From: JAYGED01 sp046582565
GTDB taxonomy: Bacteria > Pseudomonadota > Alphaproteobacteria > JAAXGF01
Reading direction: 5' to 3'
DNA: 22,804 nt
Assembly: GCA_046582565.1 (NCBI GenBank)
Contig: JAYGED010000243.1
Coordinates: 1 to 22,804, forward strand
Part shown: positions 8,464-14,774 of the stretch, in pieces
How the letters are laid out: every line of letters begins with the position of its first letter
Position numbering within the stretch: position 1 is the first letter of the stretch
Position numbers and translations under genes: made by a program
Notes under the pieces: generated by a model
Told to the model about the DNA's origin: nothing
What the model saw: the letters and a program-made list of their open reading frames with translations, nothing else
The model's database searches: none

Positions 8464-9911
8464 ATGAAAATTACAATTCCCTGTGTGACATCCTGATTAC
8501 AGGCGGCGAGGTAATCGATGGCAGCGGTGATGCTCGGCACCGCGCTGACGTTGCGATTACCGGCGACCGTATTACCGCCGTGGGCGACTTGAGCGGGCTT
8601 CACGCAGGGTCCACAATCGATGCTGCCGGGCTGATCGTCGCGCCGGGCTTCATTGACGCCCACACCCATGACGACCGGGCGGTGCTGTCCGGGCCGGACA
8701 TGACCAACAAGATCAGCCAGGGGGTGACCACGGTGGTGGCCGGCAATTGCGGCGTCAGCCTCGCGCCGCTTAGCTTAGCCGGCGACCCGCCGCCGCCGAT
8801 GAACCTGCTCGGCGGCCGCGCCGATTACGTCTTTCCGACCATGGCGGATTATGTGGCGGCGGTCGATGCGGAGCCGCCGGCGCTTAACATTGCCATGCAG
8901 GCAGGCCATTCGACGTTGCGCGCCGGGGTGATGGATGATCTGGCCCGTCCCGCCACGGCGGATGAGATCGCGCGCATGGCCGACCGCCTCGACGAGGCGC
9001 TCGACGCCGGGGCCATCGGTTTCAGCACCGGACTCGCCTATCCAACGGCGATCGACGCCCCGGCCGCCGAAGTCACCGCTCTGGTCAAGCGGCTGGAAGC
9101 TTGCGGCGGCGTCTATACCACTCATATGCGCGATGAGGGCGATCATGTCATCGAGTCCATCGAGGAGACCCTGGAGACTGCGCGCGAAGCCGGGGTGCGG
9201 GTCGTCATCAGCCACCATAAATGCTCGGGCTTTCGAAATTTCGGCCGCAGCCGCGAAACCCTGGCCCTGATTGCAGCGGCCCAGGCCGGCCAGGATGTCC
9301 ATTTGGACGTCTATCCCTATATTGCCTCTTCGACGGTGCTGCTGCCGTCTTTCATGGATGATTGCCCGCGCGTGCTGATCACCTGGTCGGAGCCCCATCC
9401 CGAACAGGCCGGGCGCGATATTGCCGACATCGCCGCCGATTGGGGCTGCCCCATCGAAGAGGCGGCGGATCGGCTGCTGCCTGCCGGGGCGATCTATTTC
9501 CAGATGGACGAGGATGATCTCAGGCGGATTCTGGCGTTCCCCAACGCCATGATCGGCTCCGACGGCCTGCCTCATGACGAGAAGCCCCATCCGCGTCTAT
9601 GGGGGACTTTCCCGCGCGTGCTCGGCCATTATTGCCGCGACATCGGCCTGTTCTCCCTGGAGGAGGCGGTGCATCGTATGACCGGCGTTGCCGCCGGTGT
9701 TTTCGGCCTTGAGGATCGCGGGGCTGTGCGCGAGGGCGCCTATGCGGACATCACCCTGTTCGATAAGGACAAGGTGATCGACGTCGCCGATTTCGCGGAT
9801 TCCAAACGCCCCTCGGCGGGCATCGAGCTGGTCATGGTCAACGGCCGCGCGGTGTGGCGCGGCGGCGAATGGACCGGCAACCGCCCCGGCCGCCTGCATA
9901 GGCGATCATAA
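8460..9911 (+). CDS. N-acyl-D-amino-acid deacylase (amidohydrolase family)
   Basis: A 483-residue amidohydrolase of the D-aminoacylase type, which removes an N-acyl group from a D-amino acid or related N-acyl amine. The metal and catalytic residues known from the Alcaligenes enzyme are in place: H68 and H70 in DAHTHDD, C97 in GNCGVS, H222 in THMRDE, H252 in ISHHK and D368 in IGSDGLPHDEKPHP. GFSTGLAYPT is also typical. Length matches the family. ATG 8460 overlaps the stop of the lyase gene (ATGA), so it is the last gene of the operon; the next gene is convergent, nine bases away. Its likely job is to release a free amine (for example from a formyl-, carbamoyl- or carboxyalkyl-type intermediate) before the lyase step; the substrate is inferred only. 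Confidence 0.88.
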   Translation: MNENYNSLCDILITGGEVIDGSGDARHRADVAITGDRITAVGDLSGLHAGSTIDAAGLIVAPGFIDAHTHDDRAVLSGPDMTNKISQGVTTVVAGNCGVSLAPLSLAGDPPPPMNLLGGRADYVFPTMADYVAAVDAEPPALNIAMQAGHSTLRAGVMDDLARPATADEIARMADRLDEALDAGAIGFSTGLAYPTAIDAPAAEVTALVKRLEACGGVYTTHMRDEGDHVIESIEETLETAREAGVRVVISHHKCSGFRNFGRSRETLALIAAAQAGQDVHLDVYPYIASSTVLLPSFMDDCPRVLITWSEPHPEQAGRDIADIAADWGCPIEEAADRLLPAGAIYFQMDEDDLRRILAFPNAMIGSDGLPHDEKPHPRLWGTFPRVLGHYCRDIGLFSLEEAVHRMTGVAAGVFGLEDRGAVREGAYADITLFDKDKVIDVADFADSKRPSAGIELVMVNGRAVWRGGEWTGNRPGRLHRRS

Positions 9912-9919
9912 GTGGACGG

Positions 9920-10762
9920 CTAAGGGCCTTCCTTAACGGCGCGGATCGAGAAGCTCAGGGGGATATTCGGCCAGCCGTCCGGCAGACAATGGAAATGTTC
10001 ATCCTGCCTGACCAGCCCTTTGACACCCCGCCAGGCGAGAACATTATGTTCATGAAGAAACTCGATGCGCAGGCCCGCCTCACACAGCCGGGTGACGATT
10101 TCACCGAGACTATGGGACCATTCGTAGGTCCGTGTGGTTTTCAGCACGACGCTTTCATCGGCATAGTCGTTCGCGTTTTCGAGGCCGATCGGCTCATCGC
10201 TTGAGAGATAGTCGTAGATAATCGGCGGCGGCTGCCCGCCGGGCTTGGCTTCGTCGTCGAACGCCAGGAGCAGGGGATGAGCATCGGCGATGTAGAACAC
10301 GCCGCCCGGCTTCAGGGCGTGATCGATAGCGGCGGTCCAGGCGCCGAGATCGGCGAGCCAGATGATCGCGCCCCAGGATGTGAACACCATATCGAATTGC
10401 TCGTCGATCAGGCTCGGCACGTCTTCGATAAGGCCTTCGATGAAACGGCCGGGCACACCACTGTCGTCGCTCAGCTTGCGCGCCGCGGCAATGCCGTTGG
10501 GTGAGAAGTCGACGCCGGTGATCGTGGCGCCGAGGCGTGCCAGGGACAGGCTGTCGAGGCCGAAATGGCACTGCAGGTGGAGCAGGGACTTACCCTCGAT
10601 ATTACCGATCTCGCTGCGTATCAGAGGATCGAGAATGCATTCTCCATCGAGGAATTTTCGCACTCGATAGCCTTCACCGTCGCCGTCCTGCGCCGCGTGA
10701 ATGTCGACAAGATCGTCCCAAAAGGCTTGGTTGGCCTTTTGGTGTTCGGTCAATTCACTCAC
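9920..10762 (-). CDS. Class I SAM-dependent methyltransferase
   Basis: A 280-residue class I methyltransferase. LLHLQCHFGLDSLSLA (residues about 60-76) is motif I in the variant form of this subgroup, GVDFSPNGIAAAR (83-95) is the region that binds the SAM ribose, and FDMVFTSWGAIIWL with LKPGGVFYIAD are motifs II and III. The start is GTG at 10762, supported by the Shine-Dalgarno CAGGAGG on the minus strand just upstream. It converges on the deacylase gene and is divergent from the M24 gene, so it is not part of the catabolic operon. The methyl acceptor cannot be told; a small molecule is likely given relatives annotated as ubiquinone/menaquinone-type or generic methyltransferases. Confidence 0.82.
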   Translation of the reverse strand: MSELTEHQKANQAFWDDLVDIHAAQDGDGEGYRVRKFLDGECILDPLIRSEIGNIEGKSLLHLQCHFGLDSLSLARLGATITGVDFSPNGIAAARKLSDDSGVPGRFIEGLIEDVPSLIDEQFDMVFTSWGAIIWLADLGAWTAAIDHALKPGGVFYIADAHPLLLAFDDEAKPGGQPPPIIYDYLSSDEPIGLENANDYADESVVLKTTRTYEWSHSLGEIVTRLCEAGLRIEFLHEHNVLAWRGVKGLVRQDEHFHCLPDGWPNIPLSFSIRAVKEGP

Positions 10763-10819
10763 GGCAATTCCTCCTGTGACGCAGCACGGGCTCTTGGGTC
10801 TGGAAAAGATCAGGAAAAT

Positions 10820-10831
10820 ATGGTCGGGGAG
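10820..10831 (+). repeat. Direct repeat of the tRNA-Pro 3' end (att-like, distal copy)
   Basis: ATGGTCGGGGAG is an exact 12-base copy of 12439-12450, which covers the 7-base acceptor strand, discriminator base and encoded CCA of tRNA-Pro(CGG). Both copies have the same orientation and flank the lower-GC M24 block, as attachment-site duplications of integrating elements do. No integrase is present. Confidence 0.45.
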
Positions 10832-10857
10832 CGCATGATCGTTGAAATTATTGACTT

Positions 10858-10885
10858 TTTATAGGGTCAAATCGCAATCTTGTAA
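10858..10885 (-). promoter_or_regulatory. Probable promoter of the SAM methyltransferase gene
   Basis: Read on the minus strand, TTACAA (10885-10880) and TATAAA (10863-10858) are separated by 16 bases, giving a good -10 and a weak -35. It lies about 95 bases before the GTG start. The -35 box overlaps the palindrome at 10884-10904 by two bases, so a protein bound there could control it. Confidence 0.4.
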
Positions 10886-10904
10886 CGCAAGATCTTATTG
10901 CGTT
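10884..10904. promoter_or_regulatory. Operator-like 21-bp palindrome
   Basis: Arms AACGCAA and TTGCGTT are perfect inverted repeats around a 7-base AT-rich centre (GATCTTA), which itself has one further matching pair. The size and spacing suit a dimeric helix-turn-helix repressor. It sits in the divergent region next to the methyltransferase -35 box and about 190 bases before the M24 start. No regulator gene is adjacent. Confidence 0.45.
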
Positions 10905-11091
10905 CGCGTGCTGTAACTTTTGGGCTCGCCCCGAACTTACCGTCAAGGTTCATGAAGCACAACAGGGGCTGTGATATATGTCTGCGTCGGGTCATGGCTG
11001 GCTCGAATGGTGATTTCCGCGAACTTGAAGTTTATCTGGGAACTGTCGGATAAAGCTTGAACATACCAACCAAGGCAGGAGTGAGAATGTT

Positions 11092-12315
11092 ATGAAACCC
11101 TATCTGCGTGACCAAGTTGACTGGCAGCAACCATTTCCGACTGAGGAGTATGCAGCACGGCGCGCCAGGGTACGGAAGGCGCTGACGGATACGAACCTGG
11201 ATGCAATTTACGTTACAACGCCCGCCAACATCACATGGCTTACCGGTTACGATATGATTTGGTATCACCTGCAGAACTTGACGGGTGTGTTGGTGCGAGC
11301 TGATTCCAATGACATCGTTTTCTTCGATAGTTCCGCCCATACAACCATCATCTCCACCACTCCAGAAATACCCGAAGTGGTCTATGTCGATGCAGCGGCC
11401 GTTTCCGGCACAGTTGATGAAAGCATCTCAGCCATTGCTGGCGGTATTGCCGATAAAGGTCTCGGCGGTGGTCGTATTGGTTTGGAAATGTGGGGCTACG
11501 CGCCGCACGCTTCTGTCATGGAAGCATTGGCGGGGGCGCTACGTAACGGCGGTGCAACGATTGAGGATCACTGGACACTGGTCGAAAAGCTACGTTTTGT
11601 TAAGTCCGATCTCGAGGTCCAGCATGTTCGCAAGGCCGCCGAAATTGCTGATTTGGGCATGGTCGCAGCGCGGGACGCCATTCGCCCAGGAATTATGGAG
11701 ACGGAAATCGAGGGTGTCATCATGGGAACCATGATGGCGGCCGGCGGCGGCTATCCCGGCATTCGCACCATGCTCGGCAGCGGGCCACGATCGGGAACCC
11801 ATCACAGTCCGCCGACGCGCCGTCAGGTTAAGCAGGGCGATATGGTGTTCGTCGACTTCTGTGGCTGCTACGACCGCTATCACGTCAACGTCAACCGGAC
11901 CTTCTCCGTGGGTGAGCCGGATTCCCGCTGGACCGACTTGATGACCACGGCGGCTGGCTGTATCGATGCCATCCTGTCGGAAGTGAAACTTGGCGACCCC
12001 TTGAGCAAGGTGGACGCCGTGGCCCAGCGTTACACAGACGAAGCGGGCATCCGCAAATATGTCTGGTGGGTTGGCGGTTACGCTCAGGAGATCGCTCTGC
12101 CACCTGACTGGTGCGGCAATCACTGGCTGAACCCGCGCTTTGATATGGGTGATCCAGCTATTCAGCCCGGCATGGTTTTCAATCTCGAAAACCAGTTCGA
12201 TGTCTGGGAGGACTGGCCAGGCGGAAGTGGGTGCGCCTATATCGAGAGTCTATTGGTGACTGAAAACGGCCTTGAGGTGCTCTCAAAACTGCCACGCTCT
12301 CTTGTCACGGTTTGA
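11092..12315 (+). CDS. M24 (creatinase / ectoine hydrolase-like) family protein with degenerate metal site
   Basis: A 407-residue two-domain pita-bread protein: an N-terminal creatinase-type domain (about 1-165) and an M24 catalytic domain. Metallopeptidases of this fold bind two metals through D, D, H, E, E. Here the first Asp (D255 in VFVDFCG) and both Glu (E366 in FNLENQ, E385 in AYIES) remain, but the second Asp is N266 (NVNRTF) and the His position falls in GGYAQEIALPPDW. That GYxxxIAxPPDW form resembles ectoine hydrolase DoeA and relatives that work without metal, so hydrolysis of a C-N bond in a small molecule is likelier than peptide cleavage. H237/H238 (SGTHHSP) match the conserved substrate-side His. 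ATG 11092 follows AGGAG by 10 bases. Codon use is less GC-rich than the neighbours, suggesting acquisition. Confidence 0.82.
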   Translation: MKPYLRDQVDWQQPFPTEEYAARRARVRKALTDTNLDAIYVTTPANITWLTGYDMIWYHLQNLTGVLVRADSNDIVFFDSSAHTTIISTTPEIPEVVYVDAAAVSGTVDESISAIAGGIADKGLGGGRIGLEMWGYAPHASVMEALAGALRNGGATIEDHWTLVEKLRFVKSDLEVQHVRKAAEIADLGMVAARDAIRPGIMETEIEGVIMGTMMAAGGGYPGIRTMLGSGPRSGTHHSPPTRRQVKQGDMVFVDFCGCYDRYHVNVNRTFSVGEPDSRWTDLMTTAAGCIDAILSEVKLGDPLSKVDAVAQRYTDEAGIRKYVWWVGGYAQEIALPPDWCGNHWLNPRFDMGDPAIQPGMVFNLENQFDVWEDWPGGSGCAYIESLLVTENGLEVLSKLPRSLVTV

Positions 12316-12396
12316 AAATGAAGACAGCAAGAGGGATAAAATTGAACGACGAAACATTGAGGTCTGGAAGCGCAAAACCGGATGGATCGTGGGTGG

Positions 12397-12421
12397 AAGT
12401 GCCGCCAATTGACGGCTTTTT
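12397..12421 (+). terminator. Candidate Rho-independent terminator after the M24 gene
   Basis: GCCG (12401-12404) pairs with CGGC (12413-12416) and the stem can be extended outward with two A-T pairs and a G-T pair, followed by TTTTT (12417-12421). The stem is short, so this is only a moderate candidate. It lies about 85 bases after the M24 stop and just before the end of the convergent tRNA gene. Confidence 0.4.
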
Positions 12422-12438
12422 CGTTGTCAATATTGGAA

Positions 12439-12450
12439 ATGGTCGGGGAG
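12439..12450 (+). repeat. Direct repeat at the tRNA-Pro 3' end (att-like, proximal copy)
   Basis: Twelve bases identical to 10820-10831. This copy overlaps the CCA tail, discriminator and acceptor strand of the intact tRNA gene, which would regenerate the tRNA after integration. Confidence 0.45.
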
Positions 12451-12516
12451 AGAGGGTTCGAACCTCCGACCTCCGCGTCCCGAACGCGGCACTCTACCAG
12501 GCTGAGCTACTCCCCG
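12440..12516 (-). tRNA. tRNA-Pro (anticodon CGG)
   Basis: A 77-base tRNA on the minus strand. The acceptor stem CGGGGAG pairs with CTCCCCG, the anticodon stem CCGCG/CGCGG holds the loop TTCGGGA with anticodon CGG at loop positions 3-5, and GGTTCGAACCC forms the T arm. The discriminator base is A and CCA is encoded (12442-12440). It reads the CCG codon, which is frequent in this GC-rich genome. A short open frame across it is not a gene. Confidence 0.97.
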
Positions 12517-12529
12517 AAGCGCGGGCGCA

Positions 12530-12558
12530 TCAATAGCGCCTTCGCGCGGGCATCGCAA
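12530..12558 (-). promoter_or_regulatory. Probable promoter of tRNA-Pro
   Basis: On the minus strand, TTGCGA (12558-12553) and TATTGA (12535-12530) are 17 bases apart. The -10 box ends 13 bases before the mature 5' end, and the intervening bases are GC-rich, resembling a discriminator region of stringently controlled stable RNA promoters. Confidence 0.55.
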
Positions 12559-12565
12559 GCCAAGA

Positions 12566-12582
12566 TGGCCGCAAGACGGCCA
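12566..12582 (-). terminator. Stem-loop just after the polyprenyl synthase stop
   Basis: TGGCCG and CGGCCA form a perfect 6-base stem with a 5-base loop, eight bases after the ispB stop on the minus strand. The following bases (TCTTGG) lack a real T run, so it may be a weak or Rho-assisted terminator or simply a 3' end-protecting hairpin. Confidence 0.35.
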
Positions 12583-12590
12583 CAAGATGA

Positions 12591-13613
12591 TTAGTGAGCG
12601 CGCTCGATACAGAAATCGATGACTTCGAGCAGAATGGCCTTCTCGTCGCTGTCGGGAAAGATTGCCAGGCCGTCGCGCGCCACGGCGCCGTAATGGCGCG
12701 CTCTCTCTACAGTGTCGTCGAGGGCGCCGTGCTGCTTCATCAGCTCGATAGCCTGTTCCAGGTCGCCTTCGTTCTGCTCGCCGTCCTCAAGGGTGCGTCG
12801 CCAGAAACCGCGCTCTTCATTGGAGCCGCGGCGGAAAGCGAGGATAATCGGCAGAGTGATCTTGCCGTCGCGGAAGTCATCGCCGATGGATTTTCCCAGG
12901 TCCGCTTCCTGTGCCGAATAATCGAGCATGTCGTCGATCAGTTGAAAGGCGATGCCGAGATTGAGGCCGTAGGCATCGAGCGCTTCTTCCTCGACAGCCG
13001 GGCGGTCGGCAACCACGGCGCCGATGCGGCTGGCGGCGGCGAACAGGGTCGCCGTCTTGGCGCGGATCACTTCGAGATGGGCGGCTTCGCTGGTCTCGGT
13101 GTCGTTTGAAGTCATCAATTGCAGGACCTCGCCTTCGGCGATGGTGGCGGCGGCGTCCGACAAAATCTTGAGCACCCTGAGAGAGCCGTCGGCAACCATC
13201 AACTGGAAGGATCGGCTGAACAGAAAATCGCCGACCAGGACGCTTGCCTTGTTGTCCCATAAGGAATTTGCGGTGGCATTGCCGCGGCGCAGGTCGCTTT
13301 TGTCGACCACATCGTCATGCAGCAGGGTCGCCGTGTGAATGAACTCAACCGAGGCGGCGAGACGGATATGACGTTCGCCCGTATAGCCGCACAGCCGCGC
13401 CGCGGCCAGGGTGAGCATGGGCCGTAAGCGTTTGCCGCCGCCCGCGATGATATGACCGGCGAGCTGTGGTATCAGACTGACCCGGCTGTCCATTTTATCG
13501 ATAATGACCCGGTTGACCTCGCTCAGCTGGTCCGCAACCAGGGCATTGAGACGTTTCAGGGTCGGCCGTGCTTCACGCTTGCGTTTAGAGTCTAGATTGA
13601 CAACAACCGACAA
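12591..13613 (-). CDS. ispB: Polyprenyl diphosphate synthase (octaprenyl/decaprenyl, trans type)
   Basis: A 340-residue trans-isoprenyl diphosphate synthase that extends farnesyl diphosphate with isopentenyl units to make the ubiquinone side chain. The first Asp-rich motif is D100-D101-V-V-D104 in LLHDDVVDKSDLRRG, and the second is D227-D228-M-L-D231 in LIDDMLDYS. GGGKRLRP (about 58-65) binds IPP. Small residues before the first motif, and the placement next to DUF2007 and the methyltransferase, are as expected for the long-chain quinone enzyme; alphaproteobacteria usually make a C50 tail, but chain length is not readable here. The start is TTG at 13613, backed by AGGAGG six bases upstream on the minus strand. 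It is divergent from the DUF2007 gene. Confidence 0.93.
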   Translation of the reverse strand: MSVVVNLDSKRKREARPTLKRLNALVADQLSEVNRVIIDKMDSRVSLIPQLAGHIIAGGGKRLRPMLTLAAARLCGYTGERHIRLAASVEFIHTATLLHDDVVDKSDLRRGNATANSLWDNKASVLVGDFLFSRSFQLMVADGSLRVLKILSDAAATIAEGEVLQLMTSNDTETSEAAHLEVIRAKTATLFAAASRIGAVVADRPAVEEEALDAYGLNLGIAFQLIDDMLDYSAQEADLGKSIGDDFRDGKITLPIILAFRRGSNEERGFWRRTLEDGEQNEGDLEQAIELMKQHGALDDTVERARHYGAVARDGLAIFPDSDEKAILLEVIDFCIERAH

Positions 13614-13625
13614 GATTGCCTCCTC

Positions 13626-13653
13626 TTGTTATCGGCTATTCGTTAGCTATAGT
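13626..13653 (+). promoter_or_regulatory. Probable promoter of the DUF2007-methyltransferase pair
   Basis: TTGTTA (13626-13631) and TATAGT (13648-13653) are 16 bases apart, close to the sigma-70 consensus. The transcript would start about 25 bases before the DUF2007 gene. It lies in the 72-base divergent gap with ispB. Confidence 0.5.
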
Positions 13654-13685
13654 CTAGCTCTGGTAGGGCTAGGGGGAAAGGCCGT

Positions 13686-13907
13686 TTGACGATGGTCGAA
13701 TTATTACGCAGCAATGATCCGGTTAGGCTGTCCTGGGTGACGGCGCTGCTGGCCGACGCCCAAATCGAAACGGTGGTGTTCGATACCCATACCAGCATAC
13801 TCGAAGGCAGTATCGGCGCCTTGCCGCGTCGCTTGATGGTTCTCGATGACGATCTGTCGCGCGCCCGCCATGTGCTAGAGACCGCGGGCGAATCTGATGG
13901 TCAATGA
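13686..13907 (+). CDS. DUF2007 domain protein (putative signal-transducing protein)
   Basis: A 73-residue protein almost wholly made of a DUF2007 domain, a small alpha/beta fold described as putative signal-transducing with no known biochemical role. Visible family features are VELLRSNDPVRLSWVTALLADAQI at the N-terminus and LPRRLMVLDDDLSRARHVLE at the C-terminus. Start is ambiguous: TTG 13686 has AGGGGG nine bases upstream, while ATG 13692 (two codons later) has GGAAAGG at a similar distance. It overlaps the methyltransferase gene by ATGA, so the two are cotranslated; this pair next to ispB is a recurrent arrangement in alphaproteobacteria, as I recall. Confidence 0.82.
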   Translation: MTMVELLRSNDPVRLSWVTALLADAQIETVVFDTHTSILEGSIGALPRRLMVLDDDLSRARHVLETAGESDGQ

Positions 13908-14653
13908 GCGCTGAGGAAGCCGTCACCGAGGATGCGCTGCTCGATGGCCGCATCGCCTTACGCCAACCGGCGGCGGGCTATCGGGTGGCGATCGATCCGG
14001 TGCTGCTTGCCGCCGCGATTCCGGCGGACGAGAGCGAATCTGTGCTCGACGTCGGCTCCGGTGTCGGTGCGGCGGCGCTCTGCCTCGCCGCCCGGGTAGC
14101 CGAATGCCGGGTCTACGGCATCGAAATCCAACGCGATCTGGTGCGCCTGGCGGCCGAAAACGTCATGCTGAACGGGTTTGAGGGCCGGGTCGATGTAATG
14201 ATGGGCGATCTCACCCAGGCCCCGCCCCGTCTGGCGGCCGGGAGCTTTCATCATGTCATGTCGAACCCGCCCTATCTCGACGCCGATAGTGGCAACCCAT
14301 CGCCCGACGCGGCAAAGGCGACCGCCACCGTCGAAGCGCAGGGCGATCTTGCCGAATGGGTCGATTTCTGCGTCAGGATGGCCCGCCACAAAGGCAGCGT
14401 CACCTTCATTCACCGCGCCGATCGCCTGGACGAACTGCTCGCTCATCTCAGGGGCAAGGCCGGCGGTGCCATTGTCTACCCCCTGTGGCCGACGGCGGAC
14501 CGGACCCGGCCGGCGAAGCGGGTCATTGTTCAGGCCATAAAGGGCAGCGCCGGCCCACTCAAACTGTTGCCAGGATTGATCCTGCATGATGGTGAAGGCT
14601 ACAGCCGGGATGCCGAGGCGGTCCTGCGCCAGGGGGCGGGCCTCGTTCTGTAG
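13904..14653 (+). CDS. tRNA1(Val) (adenine-N6)-methyltransferase family protein
   Basis: A 249-residue class I methyltransferase of the TrmN6/YfiC type, which methylates N6 of adenine 37 in tRNA1(Val) in E. coli. The N-terminal DGRIALRQPAAGYRVAIDPVLLAA is characteristic of the family, VLDVGSGVGAAALC (48-60) is the SAM-binding motif I, GIEIQ follows, and NPPY (121-124) is the catalytic motif of N6-adenine methyltransferases. Starts within the DUF2007 stop codon (ATGA). Exact substrate is inferred from the family; other members of this group modify rRNA or protein. Confidence 0.85.
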   Translation: MSAEEAVTEDALLDGRIALRQPAAGYRVAIDPVLLAAAIPADESESVLDVGSGVGAAALCLAARVAECRVYGIEIQRDLVRLAAENVMLNGFEGRVDVMMGDLTQAPPRLAAGSFHHVMSNPPYLDADSGNPSPDAAKATATVEAQGDLAEWVDFCVRMARHKGSVTFIHRADRLDELLAHLRGKAGGAIVYPLWPTADRTRPAKRVIVQAIKGSAGPLKLLPGLILHDGEGYSRDAEAVLRQGAGLVL

Positions 14654-14660
14654 CGAAACA

Positions 14661-14695
14661 TCCTGCTCACGAACAAACAGTTCCTTCTCACGAAC
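14661..14695 (+). repeat. Two tandem 14-base direct repeats upstream of the P460 gene
   Basis: TCCTGCTCACGAAC (14661-14674) and TCCTTCTCACGAAC (14682-14695) match at 13 of 14 positions and repeat with a 21-base period, two turns of the helix. They lie 80-115 bases before the cytochrome P460-like gene, in a place suited to an activator or response regulator. GAAC and GTTC also make a small inverted repeat at 14671-14683. Confidence 0.5.
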
Positions 14696-14774
14696 GATTG
14701 ACTGCATGTGATCGAGGGCCACCCCATCTATTGAATTAAGGGGGTCGGCGCTTGATTGATTTGGAGTCCACGCG

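Larger units (their letters stand above)
10763..11091. other. Intergenic region between divergent methyltransferase and M24 genes
   Basis: This 329-base gap has no credible gene. It holds the Shine-Dalgarno and a probable promoter of the minus-strand methyltransferase, a copy of the tRNA-Pro 3' end (10820-10831), an operator-like palindrome (10884-10904) and the Shine-Dalgarno AGGAG at 11077-11081 for the M24 gene. From about 10832 the base composition drops sharply (19 G+C of 60 between 10841 and 10900). I see no convincing -35/-10 pair for the M24 gene; TATATG at 10975-10980 is a weak -10 candidate. Confidence 0.6.

Noticed and set aside
9911..9940. Inverted repeat TAAGG...CCTTA between convergent deacylase and methyltransferase genes as a two-way terminator
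   Set aside because: The arms are only five bases, it lies partly within the methyltransferase coding end and there is no T run.
10851..10879. TTGACT at 10851-10856 as a -35 box for the M24 gene
   Set aside because: No acceptable -10 box lies 16-18 bases downstream (bases there read around CGCAATCT), and the M24 start is more than 200 bases away.
12312..12536. Plus-strand open frame after the M24 gene (74 codons)
   Set aside because: It runs through the antisense of tRNA-Pro and has no homology-like features; an ATGA-type overlap is not present.
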